From NCBI GenBank assembly GCA_903828235.1, contig CAIKLM010000130.1, forward strand, positions 1 through 64,000: a DNA stretch of 64,000 nucleotides, given 5' to 3'. Both the position numbers and the translations under genes were made by a program. The stretch comes from an uncultured beta proteobacterium. Lineage in GTDB: Bacteria > Pseudomonadota > Gammaproteobacteria > Burkholderiales > Burkholderiaceae_C. Under the pieces are notes generated by a model that made no database searches, was not told where the DNA came from, and saw only the letters and a program-made list of their open reading frames with translations. Every line of letters starts with the position of its first letter. Position 1 is the first letter of the stretch. Positions 8,597 to 16,566 of the stretch are shown here, piece after piece.

Positions 8597-9049
8597 ATGA
8601 CTGCGCCTCCCGCCCCCCGCCCAGCCCCGCCCGACCTCGCCGGCCGTCGCATGGCCGCGTCCCTGGGCCGGCTGCTCGACAAGGCGCGCGGCTCGCGCGA
8701 GGTGCTGCCGCACCTGGCCGCGCTGGAGCGCGGGCTCAAGCAGGACGGCAAGGTGGCCATCGACCGCATTCCGGAGCACTGGCTCGGGCGCATCACCTCG
8801 CAGCTGTCGAGCCTGCCGCTGCCGGACGACGAGCCACCGCTGCACGAGTTGCTGCAGTGCCTGTCGGAGCGCCTGCGCCCGGCCGCCATCGAGTGGGAGG
8901 CGCCCAGCATGCCCTGCCGCTTCGATCCCGAGCAGACGGTGGTGATCCGCGAGATCAGCCACAGCGAGTTTCTCGCCGCCAGCGACGAGATGGCGCCGAC
9001 GATGCCGCTGCCGATCCTCGACGACGAGGCGCGTTCTCAGCCCAGGTAG
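8597..9049 (+). CDS. Hypothetical protein
   Basis: I do not recognise this 150-residue soluble protein. It has a Pro-rich N-terminus (MTAPPAPRPAPPDL), a helical middle (SLGRLLDKARGSREVLPHLAALERGLKQDG) and a C-terminal part with PSMPCRFDPEQTVVIREISHSEFL. It follows the patatin gene by 58 bases, and its last 13 bases overlap the 3' end of the convergent carboxypeptidase gene. AGGTGG just before the ATG at 8597 could serve as a ribosome site. The protein reads as a normal folded sequence rather than a shadow frame. Its function is unknown. Confidence 0.6.
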   Translation: MTAPPAPRPAPPDLAGRRMAASLGRLLDKARGSREVLPHLAALERGLKQDGKVAIDRIPEHWLGRITSQLSSLPLPDDEPPLHELLQCLSERLRPAAIEWEAPSMPCRFDPEQTVVIREISHSEFLAASDEMAPTMPLPILDDEARSQPR

Positions 9050-10533
9050 CGCCGCTCCAGGTGGGCGCGGAAGTGCGCCGGGTTCAGCGGCTCGCCGCTG
9101 GCGCGGATGGCCAGCTCGTCCGTCGTCCAGCGGCTGGCCTGGCTCCAGATGTTGTCGCGCAGCCAGTCGAACACCGCGCCGAGCTCGCCGCGGGCGATGC
9201 GGTCGTCCAGGTCGGGCATGGCGCGGCGCATGGCGGCGAACCACTGCGCCGCGTACATGGCCCCCAGCGAGTAGCACGGGAAGTAGCCGAAGAGCGCCTC
9301 GGGCCAGTGCACGTCCTGCAGCGGGCCGTCCTTGAAGTTGCCGCGGGTGTCCAGGCCGAGCAGTTCCCGCGTCTTGGCGTCCCACAGCGACGGCACGTCC
9401 TCGATCTCGATCTCACCCTCGATCAGCGGCTTCTCGATCTCGTAGCGCAGGATGATGTGCGCCGGGTAGGTCACCTCGTCGGCGTCGACGCGGATGAAGC
9501 CGCGCTTGACGCGCGTCAGCAGCTTGGCCAGGTTGGCTTCGGCGAAGGCCGGTTGGTCGCCGAAGGCCTGCACCACCAGCGGCACCAGGTGCCGCACGAA
9601 GCCCGGGTGGCTGCCCAGCTGCATCTCGAAGCTCAGGCTCTGGCTCTCGTGCAGCGCCATGCTGCGCGCCTCGGCCACCGGCTGCCCGAGCGCCTCGCGC
9701 GGCAGGTTCTGCTCGTAGCGGCCGTGGCCGGTCTCGTGCACCGTGCCCATCAGGCTGCCCAGGAATTCGTCGTCACGGAAGCGCGTGGTCATGCGCACGT
9801 CCTCGGGCACGCCGCCGCAGAACGGGTGGGTGGAGACGTCGAGCCGGCCGCCGCCGAAGTCGAAGCCCAGCAGCTTCATCACCGCCTCGCACAGGGCGCG
9901 CTGCTTGGCCACCGGGAACGGGCCCTCGGGCTGCAGCACGGTCTCCTTCGCCTGGCGCTCGATGACCTGGTTGATGAGCCCCGGCAGCCACTGCCGCACC
10001 TCGCCGAAGACGCGGTCGACCTGGGCGCAGGTCATGCCGGGCTCGAAGCGGTCCATCATCGCGTCGTACTTGCGCACGCCCATCAGCTGGCTCAGCAGCT
10101 CGGCCTCGCGGCGGGCGTTCCGCAGCACGGGGCGGAAGTTCTCCACGAAGCCGGCCCAGTCGTTGGCCGGCCGCTGCGTGCGCCAGGCGTGCTCGCAGCG
10201 CGAGGTCGCCATCTGCTGCTCCTGCACCAGCGACTCGGGCAGCGCGTTGCTGGCGCGCCATTGGCGGTGCATCTCGCGCAGGTTGGCGCGCTGGAAGTCC
10301 GACAGGGGCTCCTGCTCGGCGCGCTGCAGCTGCTCGCGCAGCCTGGGGTCGGTGCGCATCCGGTGCAGCAGCGCTGCCATCTCGGCCAGCGCGGCGGCGC
10401 GGGCCTCGTTGCCCTTGGGCGGCATGTTGGCGGCCTGGTCCCAGCCGGCGATGCTCTGCAGGTGGCCCAGGCGGTGCAGGCGGGTCCAGGTTCCGGCCAG
10501 CTCGTCGTAGGTGGGGGTGGCGGTGCTGCTCAT
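9037..10533 (-). CDS. Carboxypeptidase M32 (Taq-type)
   Basis: This 498-residue metalloprotease carries the M32 zinc motif HETGH (about residue 265), the downstream ligand Glu in ALHESQSLSFE, and the family segments VDEVTYPAHIILRYEIE-like (here ADEVTYPAHIILRYE) and GYFPCYSLGAMYAAQ. Enzymes of this family remove C-terminal residues from peptides in the cytoplasm with broad specificity. The length is normal (about 500). The gene is convergent with the preceding hypothetical gene, overlapping it by 13 bases. There is no signal peptide. Confidence 0.93.
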   Translation of the reverse strand: MSSTATPTYDELAGTWTRLHRLGHLQSIAGWDQAANMPPKGNEARAAALAEMAALLHRMRTDPRLREQLQRAEQEPLSDFQRANLREMHRQWRASNALPESLVQEQQMATSRCEHAWRTQRPANDWAGFVENFRPVLRNARREAELLSQLMGVRKYDAMMDRFEPGMTCAQVDRVFGEVRQWLPGLINQVIERQAKETVLQPEGPFPVAKQRALCEAVMKLLGFDFGGGRLDVSTHPFCGGVPEDVRMTTRFRDDEFLGSLMGTVHETGHGRYEQNLPREALGQPVAEARSMALHESQSLSFEMQLGSHPGFVRHLVPLVVQAFGDQPAFAEANLAKLLTRVKRGFIRVDADEVTYPAHIILRYEIEKPLIEGEIEIEDVPSLWDAKTRELLGLDTRGNFKDGPLQDVHWPEALFGYFPCYSLGAMYAAQWFAAMRRAMPDLDDRIARGELGAVFDWLRDNIWSQASRWTTDELAIRASGEPLNPAHFRAHLERRYLG

Positions 10534-10576
10534 GGTGTCGTGATGAGTAAGCGGGTCGTGGACGATTGTGCGGCGT

Positions 10577-11062
10577 TCACAGCTGCAGCGCGCCCGGGAA
10601 GAACCACAGCGCGCCGCCCACGTAGAACAGGTAGCGCAGGAACTTGCCCACGGCCATGTAGAGGGTGCAGGGCCAGAAGGGCAGCTTCAGCCAGCCGGCC
10701 ACGGCGCACAGCGGGTCGCCCACCACGGGCAGCCAGCTCAGCAGGCAAGCCGGAGGCCCCCACTTGCGCAGCCAGGCCAGCGCGCGCTCGGTGCTGGGCT
10801 TGGGCCTGGCGATCTGCTCGTAGGCCATCTCGGCGCCGTAGCCCATCCAGTAGCTGATGCAGCCGCCAAGCGTGTTGCCGGCCGTGGCCACCAGGATCGC
10901 GGGCCAGAACAGCTCGGGCGCCACCTTCACGAGGCCGAAGACCACGGGCACGCTGGCCATGGGCAGCAGCGTGGCCGACACCAGCGACACCACGAACACC
11001 GTGCTCAGCCCGTACTGGGGCAGGGCCATCGCGGCCAGGATCGAGTGCAGCCAGGCTTCCAT
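10577..11062 (-). CDS. YqaA-family (DedA/SNARE-associated) inner-membrane protein
   Basis: This 161-residue integral membrane protein has about four hydrophobic segments. The central motif NTLGGCISYWMGY and the segment RKWGPPACLLSWLPVVGDPLCAVAGWLKL are typical of the YqaA branch of the DedA superfamily. Members are proposed to move lipids or small ions across the inner membrane, but the biochemical role of YqaA is not settled. The gene follows (in transcription) a 36-base gap to the thioesterase gene, and the carboxypeptidase lies 43 bases downstream. A CATAAT hexamer sits 12 bases before the ATG. Confidence 0.82.
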   Translation of the reverse strand: MEAWLHSILAAMALPQYGLSTVFVVSLVSATLLPMASVPVVFGLVKVAPELFWPAILVATAGNTLGGCISYWMGYGAEMAYEQIARPKPSTERALAWLRKWGPPACLLSWLPVVGDPLCAVAGWLKLPFWPCTLYMAVGKFLRYLFYVGGALWFFPGALQL

Positions 11063-11098
11063 GAGTTGCGGCCCATTATGGGCAGGCCGGCGATGCCC

Positions 11099-11491
11099 TC
11101 AGCGGGGAACCGGGCGGGGTTGTCCCTGGGCGTCGATGGCCACGTAGGTGAGGTCGGCCTCGGTCACCTTCACCACCTGCAGCTGGCTGGGGTTGCGCTC
11201 GGCGATCACGGTCACGTGCACCGAGATGCTGGTGGTGCCGATGCGCGTGATGCGGGCGTAGAAGCTCAGCAGGTCGCCCAGGCTCACCGGCTGCTTGAAC
11301 ACGAACTGGTTGACCGCCACCGTGGCGATGCGCCCGCGCGCCACGCGCGACGGCAGCACCGATCCGGCGAGGTCGACCTGCGCCATGATCCAGCCGCCGA
11401 AGATGTCGCCGTTGGCGTTGACGTCGGCCGGCAGCGGGATGACGCGCAGCACCAGCTGGCTGCCGTCGTCCAGCTGCGGCGGCGCGAGCAT
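11099..11491 (-). CDS. YciA-like acyl-CoA thioesterase
   Basis: This single hotdog-fold protein of about 130 residues hydrolyses acyl-CoA thioesters. The diagnostic stretch is NANGDIFGGWIMAQVDLAG near residue 23, with the catalytic Asp, followed by VNQFVFKQPVSLGDLLSFYA. I chose the ATG at 11491 because it gives the usual family length (about 132). A TTG farther upstream would add about 17 residues, and the still longer in-frame extension overlaps the divergent ABC gene. No strong ribosome site distinguishes these, so the start is uncertain. It is divergent from the Atm1-type exporter. Confidence 0.85.
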   Translation of the reverse strand: MLAPPQLDDGSQLVLRVIPLPADVNANGDIFGGWIMAQVDLAGSVLPSRVARGRIATVAVNQFVFKQPVSLGDLLSFYARITRIGTTSISVHVTVIAERNPSQLQVVKVTEADLTYVAIDAQGQPRPVPR

Positions 11492-11570
11492 GGGCAGGTC
11501 GTTCGCGTCGGGGGTGTCGGCGGCGTTGTGGGCAGGGCTCAAGGTGCGGGCTCCGGCGGACGGGGGCGGC

Positions 11571-11576
11571 GACAAT
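11571..11576 (+). promoter_or_regulatory. -10-like hexamer for the Atm1-type exporter (possible leaderless start)
   Basis: GACAAT ends 9 bases before the ATG at 11586, and there is no Shine-Dalgarno sequence between them. Transcription starting 6-8 bases after the hexamer would begin at, or a base or two before, the start codon. The -35 region is not recognisable. This is one of about a dozen such cases in the window. Confidence 0.35.
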
Positions 11577-11585
11577 GCGCGCCTG

Positions 11586-13388
11586 ATGACCGTGCCTTCC
11601 ACTGTAGCTGCCGCGGCGCCCGGCGCGCCCCGTTCCGACTGGGGCACGCTGGCCCGGCTTCTGCCTTACCTGTGGCGCTACCGCTGGCGCGTGGGTGCGG
11701 CACTGGCCTTCCTGCTGGCGGCCAAGGCCGCCAACGTCGGCGTGCCCGTGCTGCTGAAGGAACTGGTGGACGCGCTGGCCATCAAGCCGGGGCAGGCGGT
11801 GGCGCTGCTCGTGGTGCCGGCAGGGTTGATCGCCGCCTACGGCCTGCTGCGCCTGAGCACCAGCCTGTTCACCGAGCTGCGCGAGCTGATCTTCGCCAAG
11901 GCCACCGAGGGCACGGCGCGCAGCATCAGCCTGCAGGTGTTCCGCCACCTGCACGCCCTGAGCCTGCGCTTCCACCTCGAGCGGCAGACCGGGGGCATGA
12001 CGCGCGACATCGAGCGCGGCACGCGGGCCGTGCACTCGCTGATCAGCTACTCGCTCTACAGCATCTTCCCCACCCTGGTGGAGGTGGTGATGGTGCTGAC
12101 GCTGCTGGCCGTGAAGTTCGACGCCGCGTTCGCGTGGATCACCGCCGGCGCGCTGGTGGCCTACGTGGCCTTCACGGTGACGGTGACCGAGTGGCGCACC
12201 AAGTTCCGCCGCGAGATGAACGAGCTCGACAGCAGCGCGCACACGCGGGCCATCGACTCGCTGCTGAACTACGAGACCGTGAAGTACTTCGGCAACGAGG
12301 ACTTCGAGGCCCGGCGCTACGACGAGAACCTGGAGCGGCTGCGCCGAGCCGCGCTGAAGAGCCAGACCACGCTGTCGCTGCTCAACACCGGGCAGCAGCT
12401 CATCATCGCAGCGGCGCTGATCGCGATGCTGTGGCGGGCCACGCAGGGCGTGGTCGAGGGGCGGCTGACGCTGGGTGACCTGGTGATGATCAACGCCTTC
12501 ATGATCCAGCTGTACATCCCGCTGAACTTCCTGGGCGTGATGTACCGCGAGATCAAGCAGAGCCTGACCGACCTGGACAAGATGTTCGGGCTGATGGAAA
12601 AGCACCGCGAGGTGGACGACAAGTCCGGCGCGCCGGCGCTGCAGGTGCGCGAGGGGGTGGTGCGTTTCGAGGGCGTGGGCTTCGCCTACGACCCGGCGCG
12701 GCCGATCCTGCACGACCTGAGCTTCGAGATCCCGGCGGGCAGGACGGTGGCGGTGGTGGGCCCCAGCGGCGCCGGCAAGAGCACGCTGGCGCGGCTGCTG
12801 TTCCGCTTCTACGACGTCGGCAGCGGCCGCATCACCATCGACGGGCAGGACATCCGCGAGGTCACGCAGGCCAGCCTGCGCGCGGCCATCGGCATCGTGC
12901 CGCAGGACACGGTGCTGTTCAACGACACGGTGCACTACAACATCGCCTACGGCCGGCCCGGCGCCACGCGCGAGGAGGTCGAGGCCGCGGCCCGTGCGGC
13001 GCACATCCACGACTTCATCGCCGCCACGCCCAAGGGCTACGAGACGATGGTGGGCGAGCGGGGCCTCAAGCTCAGCGGCGGCGAGAAGCAGCGCGTGGCG
13101 ATCGCCCGCACGCTGCTGAAGAACCCGCCCGTCCTGATCTTCGACGAGGCCACCTCGGCACTGGACAGCGCCAACGAGCGCGCCATCCAGGCCGAGCTGC
13201 GCGCCGCGGCCGAGGGCAAGACGGCGCTGGTGATCGCGCACCGGCTGTCCACGGTGGTGGATGCGCACGAGATCGTGGTGCTCGAGGCCGGCCGCGTGGT
13301 GGAGCGCGGCCCGCACGCCGAGCTGCTGGCGCGCGGCGGGCGCTACGCGGAGATGTGGCGCCTGCAGCAGAGCGGCCAGGGCCTCTAG
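11586..13388 (+). CDS. Atm1-type ABC exporter, permease fused to ATPase
   Basis: This 600-residue half-transporter has an ABC membrane domain (about residues 20-330, six predicted helices) and an ATPase domain. The ATPase has Walker [10 protein letters not shown] near 392, Q-loop VPQDTVLFN, signature LSGGEKQR near 496, Walker B VLIFDEA near 516, and a switch His in IAHRLST. The segment [19 protein letters not shown] is the hallmark of the Atm1/HMT1 branch, where it helps bind glutathione conjugates. Bacterial members export glutathione-linked metals or persulfides and act as homodimers. The gene is divergent from the thioesterase and is followed by a 544-base gene-free repeat region. Confidence 0.93.
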   Translation: MTVPSTVAAAAPGAPRSDWGTLARLLPYLWRYRWRVGAALAFLLAAKAANVGVPVLLKELVDALAIKPGQAVALLVVPAGLIAAYGLLRLSTSLFTELRELIFAKATEGTARSISLQVFRHLHALSLRFHLERQTGGMTRDIERGTRAVHSLISYSLYSIFPTLVEVVMVLTLLAVKFDAAFAWITAGALVAYVAFTVTVTEWRTKFRREMNELDSSAHTRAIDSLLNYETVKYFGNEDFEARRYDENLERLRRAALKSQTTLSLLNTGQQLIIAAALIAMLWRATQGVVEGRLTLGDLVMINAFMIQLYIPLNFLGVMYREIKQSLTDLDKMFGLMEKHREVDDKSGAPALQVREGVVRFEGVGFAYDPARPILHDLSFEIPAGRTVAVVGPSGAGKSTLARLLFRFYDVGSGRITIDGQDIREVTQASLRAAIGIVPQDTVLFNDTVHYNIAYGRPGATREEVEAAARAAHIHDFIAATPKGYETMVGERGLKLSGGEKQRVAIARTLLKNPPVLIFDEATSALDSANERAIQAELRAAAEGKTALVIAHRLSTVVDAHEIVVLEAGRVVERGPHAELLARGGRYAEMWRLQQSGQGL

Positions 13389-13419
13389 CGGTTCGGCGCC
13401 GGGGGTGCGCGCTGACGGC

Positions 13420-13912
13420 TCTTCTCGGTCGTTCGGAGCCGCTCTCGCTCGTCGCACCTCGCGGCAAAGGGCTGCGCGGGCGGGGGCTGCGGCGTGAATC
13501 GAAGCGGTCGGCCCTGCAGGCCGACTGCCCTGCGCTGCTCGGCGCTTCGATCAACTCACGCCGCAGCCCCCGCCCGCACAGCCCTTTGCAGAAGCGGGTT
13601 GGCGCCCGGACCGAATGCCATGGTGGTGCTTGAGCGGCAGGCGGTGCCCCTCGCCGGCGCTGTCATGGGGCGCCGAGCAGCGCAGGCTTGAGGGCGGCGC
13701 GCGCAGCGCGCTTCGTAGACTGACCCACGGCAACTGCTCGAGCGGAGTTCGCGAATCGAACGCAGCGAGTTTTGCCGTGCGCCCTCGAGGCGAGCAGCGC
13801 AGGGGAGTCGGCCCGCAGGGCCGACCGTCCCATCCCAGCGTCGGCAAGGGGCACCGCCTGCCGCGTCGCAAGGTGCGTCAGGCGAGAGCGGCGACGAATG
13901 ACAGAGAAGGGC
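13420..13912. repeat. Nested inverted-repeat block (REP/MITE-like), gene-free
   Basis: The 544 bases between the exporter and the methyltransferase hold no credible gene but a stack of inverted repeats. (1) Arms 13466-13497 and 13556-13587 match 31/32 as inverted copies; directly inside them 13498-13506 pairs with 13543-13551. (2) 13636-13662 pairs with 13836-13862 (25/27). (3) Imperfect outer arms lie at 13420-13465 and 13863-13912. (4) Small hairpins GTCGGCCCTGCAGGCCGAC (13507-13525) and GTCGGCCCGCAGGGCCGAC (13807-13825) lie exactly 300 bases apart. A core CCTGCGCTGCTCG (13529-13541) recurs inverted at 13674-13686 and 13791-13803. It looks like tandem, opposed copies of a dispersed intergenic repeat. 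Confidence 0.8.
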
Positions 13913-13932
13913 CGAATCGAGACACTGCCTGT

Positions 13933-14781
13933 TCAAAAGCAAGCCGTCTGCGAAGCGCTGAGCCGCACGCCCTCGAAGCCCAGGGCCGCGACGCCGCGAA
14001 CCTGCGTCAGCTGCAGGGCGTCGGCGCGCAGGGTGGCTGCCACGGCGGCGGAAGCGGGGGTATCGCCTTCGTGCAGCCCGTTGGCCCGCGCCCGGCCGTC
14101 GAACACATGGGCCGGCGCCGCCTGCCCGCGCCGCAGCATCGTCACCGCCACGCGCTGGAAGTGCTGCCGCACGAAGAGGCCGACCTCGGGCCCGCACCAC
14201 CACCCCGCCAGCCGTGCCGGCACCACCCACAGGTGCACCGTGCTGGTCTTGTCGCGGCCGATGGGCTTGTCGGGGGCGTCGACCACCACGCTGCGGTCGG
14301 GCCTCCAGTCGCCCAGGTCCCAGTCGTGGCTGACGATGCGCGTGCCGGGCTTCAGGGCCAGCAGCCGGTCGCGCAGCTGCAGGTTCACCTGCGGCAGCAG
14401 GTACATCGTGACCACGCTGAAGGGCGCCAGGTCGAGCGTGAACAGGTCCTGCTCGCGGAACTCGGCCCGGTCGGCCACGCCGGCGGCGCGGGCGTTGGCG
14501 CGGCTCAGCGCCACGAGCTCGGGCACGATCTCCACGCCCAGGCCGCGCGCACCGAAGCGCCGCGCCGCGGTGATGACGATGCGGCCATCGCCCGAGCCCA
14601 GGTCCACCAGACGGTCGGCCGGGCCCACGCCGGCCAGCTGCAGCATCGCCAGCGTCACCGCGTCGGGCGTGGTGACGAAGGGCACCTCGTCCTGCGCGGC
14701 GGCCGGGCCGGCCAGCGCGGCCAGCCACAGGCCCAGGCCGCACAGGCGCCTGGCCAGGCCCGGCGCGGGCGCGGCTCTCAC
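13933..14781 (-). CDS. Exported class I SAM-dependent methyltransferase-like protein
   Basis: This 282-residue protein starts with a clear signal peptide (LCGLGLWLAALAGPAAAQDE). It continues into a Rossmann methyltransferase domain: VPFVTTPDAVTLAML, then the SAM loop VDLGSGDGRIVITAA near residue 59, VGVEIVPEL-type acidic end of strand 2 (LGVEIVPELVALS), and FSVVTMYLLPQVN. It resembles the family related to eukaryotic FAM173 lysine methyltransferases, which also occurs with leader peptides in proteobacteria. How a SAM enzyme would work outside the cytoplasm is unclear. The GTG start overlaps the acyl-CoA ligase stop (GTGA). The 3' end stops 20 bases from the repeat block. Confidence 0.75.
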   Translation of the reverse strand: MRAAPAPGLARRLCGLGLWLAALAGPAAAQDEVPFVTTPDAVTLAMLQLAGVGPADRLVDLGSGDGRIVITAARRFGARGLGVEIVPELVALSRANARAAGVADRAEFREQDLFTLDLAPFSVVTMYLLPQVNLQLRDRLLALKPGTRIVSHDWDLGDWRPDRSVVVDAPDKPIGRDKTSTVHLWVVPARLAGWWCGPEVGLFVRQHFQRVAVTMLRRGQAAPAHVFDGRARANGLHEGDTPASAAVAATLRADALQLTQVRGVAALGFEGVRLSASQTACF

Positions 14782-16430
14782 GCCGTGGGCAGCTTGTGCG
14801 CCTTGAACTGCTCGCGCAGCTTGTTCTTCTGCATCTTGCCGGTGGCGCCCAGCGGAATGGCGTCGGTGAACACCACATCGTCGGGTGTCCACCACTTGGC
14901 GATCTTGCCCTCGTAGAAGGCGAGCAGCTCCTCGCGCGTGACCTCCGCGCCGGGCTTCTTGACGACCACCAGAAGCGGCCGCTCGTCCCACTTCGGGTGG
15001 TGCGCAGCGATGCAGGCCGCCATCGCCACCGCGGGGTGGGCCATCGCGATGTTCTCGAGGTCGATCGAGCCGATCCACTCGCCGCCGCTCTTGATGACGT
15101 CCTTGCTGCGGTCGGTGATGACCATGTAGCCCTCGGGCGTGATCTTGGCGACGTCGCCGGTGGGGAACCAGCCGTTGCCGTCGGCGTCCTTCACCAGGGG
15201 GTTGCCGCCCTCGCCCTTGAAGTAGGTGTCCAGGATCCAGGGGCCGCGCACCAGCAGGTCGCCCGAGGCGGTGCCGTCCCAGGGCAGCTCGGCGCCGTCC
15301 TCGCCGACGATCTTCATGTCCACGCCGTAGACGGCGCGGCCCTGCGTGCTCATCACGCTGAGCTTGCCCTCGTCGTCGAGCGCGTGGTGCTGCGCCTTGA
15401 AGGCGGCGGCGGTGCCGATGGGGCTCATCTCGGTCATGCCCCAGGCGTGGATCACGTGCACGCCGTACGAGTCGCGGAACTTGCGGATCATCGCCGGCGG
15501 GCAGGCCGAGCCGCCGATGGCGCTCTTGCGCATGGTGCTGAACTTCAGGCCGTGCGCCTCCACGTGCGCCAGCAGGCCCTGCCACACGGTGGGCACGCCG
15601 GCGCTGATGGTGACGCGCTCGCTCTCGAACAGCTCGTACAGGCTCTTGCCGTCCAGGCCCGGGCCGGGCAGCACGAGCTTGGCGCCCGTCATCGGCGCGA
15701 GGTAGACGATGCCCCAGCTGTTGACGTGGAACATCGGCACCACGGGCAGGATGGCGTCGGCGGCGCTGCAGCCCAGGCAGTCGGGCAGCGCCGCGGCCAT
15801 CGTGTGCAGCACGGTGCTGCGGTGGCTGTACAGCACGCCCTTGGGGTTGCCGGTGGTGCCGCTGGTGTAGCACAGGCTGCTGGCGGTGTTCTCGTCGAAC
15901 ACCGGCCAGGCGTAGCGGTCGCTGCTGCCCTCGAGCAGTTCTTCGTAGCACAGCAGGCCCGGCACCTTGGCCGCCTGCTCGGCCGGTGGCATGTGGGCAC
16001 GGTCGGTCATCGCCACCCAGTGCTTCACCGTCTTCGTGCGGCCGGCCACGGCCTGGATCAGCGGCCAGAAGGTCATGTCGAAGAACATCACGCGGTCTTC
16101 GGCGTGGTCGGCGATATAGGTGATCTGGTCGGGGTGCAGCCGCGGGTTCACCGTGTGCAGCACGCGGCCGCTGCCGCTGACGCCGTAGTACAGCTCCATG
16201 TGGCGGTGCGTGTTCCAGGCCAGCGTGGCGGCGCGCTCGCCGGGCGCGACCCCCAGGCCCGCCAGCGCGTTGGCCACGCGGCGGGACCGCGCCGCCAGCT
16301 CGCGGTAGCTGATGCGGTGGATGTCGCCCTCGACGCGGCGCGACACCACGAGCTGCTCGCCGTGGTGGCGTTCGGCATGAACGATGAGCGACGAGATCAG
16401 CAGCGGCAGCTGCATCATCTGACCGAGCAT
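14778..16430 (-). CDS. Long/medium-chain fatty acyl-CoA ligase (AMP-forming)
   Basis: This 550-residue enzyme of the adenylate-forming family activates a carboxylic acid to its acyl-CoA with ATP. It has the P-loop YTSGTTGNPKGV near residue 187, HAWGMTEMSPIG (motif II), GWFPTGDVAKI, DRSKDVIKSGGEWI (motif A8), and the C-terminal catalytic Lys in GATGKMQKNKL. The overall layout is that of the long-chain fatty-acid ligase / 3-methylthiopropionyl-CoA ligase group. Substrate length cannot be read from sequence. AGGAGA lies upstream of the ATG at 16430. It is translationally coupled to the exported methyltransferase. Confidence 0.9.
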   Translation of the reverse strand: MLGQMMQLPLLISSLIVHAERHHGEQLVVSRRVEGDIHRISYRELAARSRRVANALAGLGVAPGERAATLAWNTHRHMELYYGVSGSGRVLHTVNPRLHPDQITYIADHAEDRVMFFDMTFWPLIQAVAGRTKTVKHWVAMTDRAHMPPAEQAAKVPGLLCYEELLEGSSDRYAWPVFDENTASSLCYTSGTTGNPKGVLYSHRSTVLHTMAAALPDCLGCSAADAILPVVPMFHVNSWGIVYLAPMTGAKLVLPGPGLDGKSLYELFESERVTISAGVPTVWQGLLAHVEAHGLKFSTMRKSAIGGSACPPAMIRKFRDSYGVHVIHAWGMTEMSPIGTAAAFKAQHHALDDEGKLSVMSTQGRAVYGVDMKIVGEDGAELPWDGTASGDLLVRGPWILDTYFKGEGGNPLVKDADGNGWFPTGDVAKITPEGYMVITDRSKDVIKSGGEWIGSIDLENIAMAHPAVAMAACIAAHHPKWDERPLLVVVKKPGAEVTREELLAFYEGKIAKWWTPDDVVFTDAIPLGATGKMQKNKLREQFKAHKLPTA

Positions 16431-16566
16431 GGGCTTGTCTCCTGGTGATGGGTGGGCCCGCCGCGGGCGGGGCGCGGGCTCAAGGGGGTGGATTCTCGGA
16501 TCTGGCGGCTGTCCGCCGGCCGGGCAGGGCCGTTCGCGATGCGGGGTTTACCCGGATCGGAGGCGC

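Noticed and set aside
13494-13871. Several short open frames inside the repeat block
   Set aside because: They run through inverted repeats on both strands, lack ribosome sites and encode Arg/Pro/Ala-rich low-complexity sequence.
13420-13912. CRISPR array or insertion sequence in the repeat block
   Set aside because: Repeats are inverted rather than regularly spaced direct repeats, and there is no transposase gene or target-site duplication.
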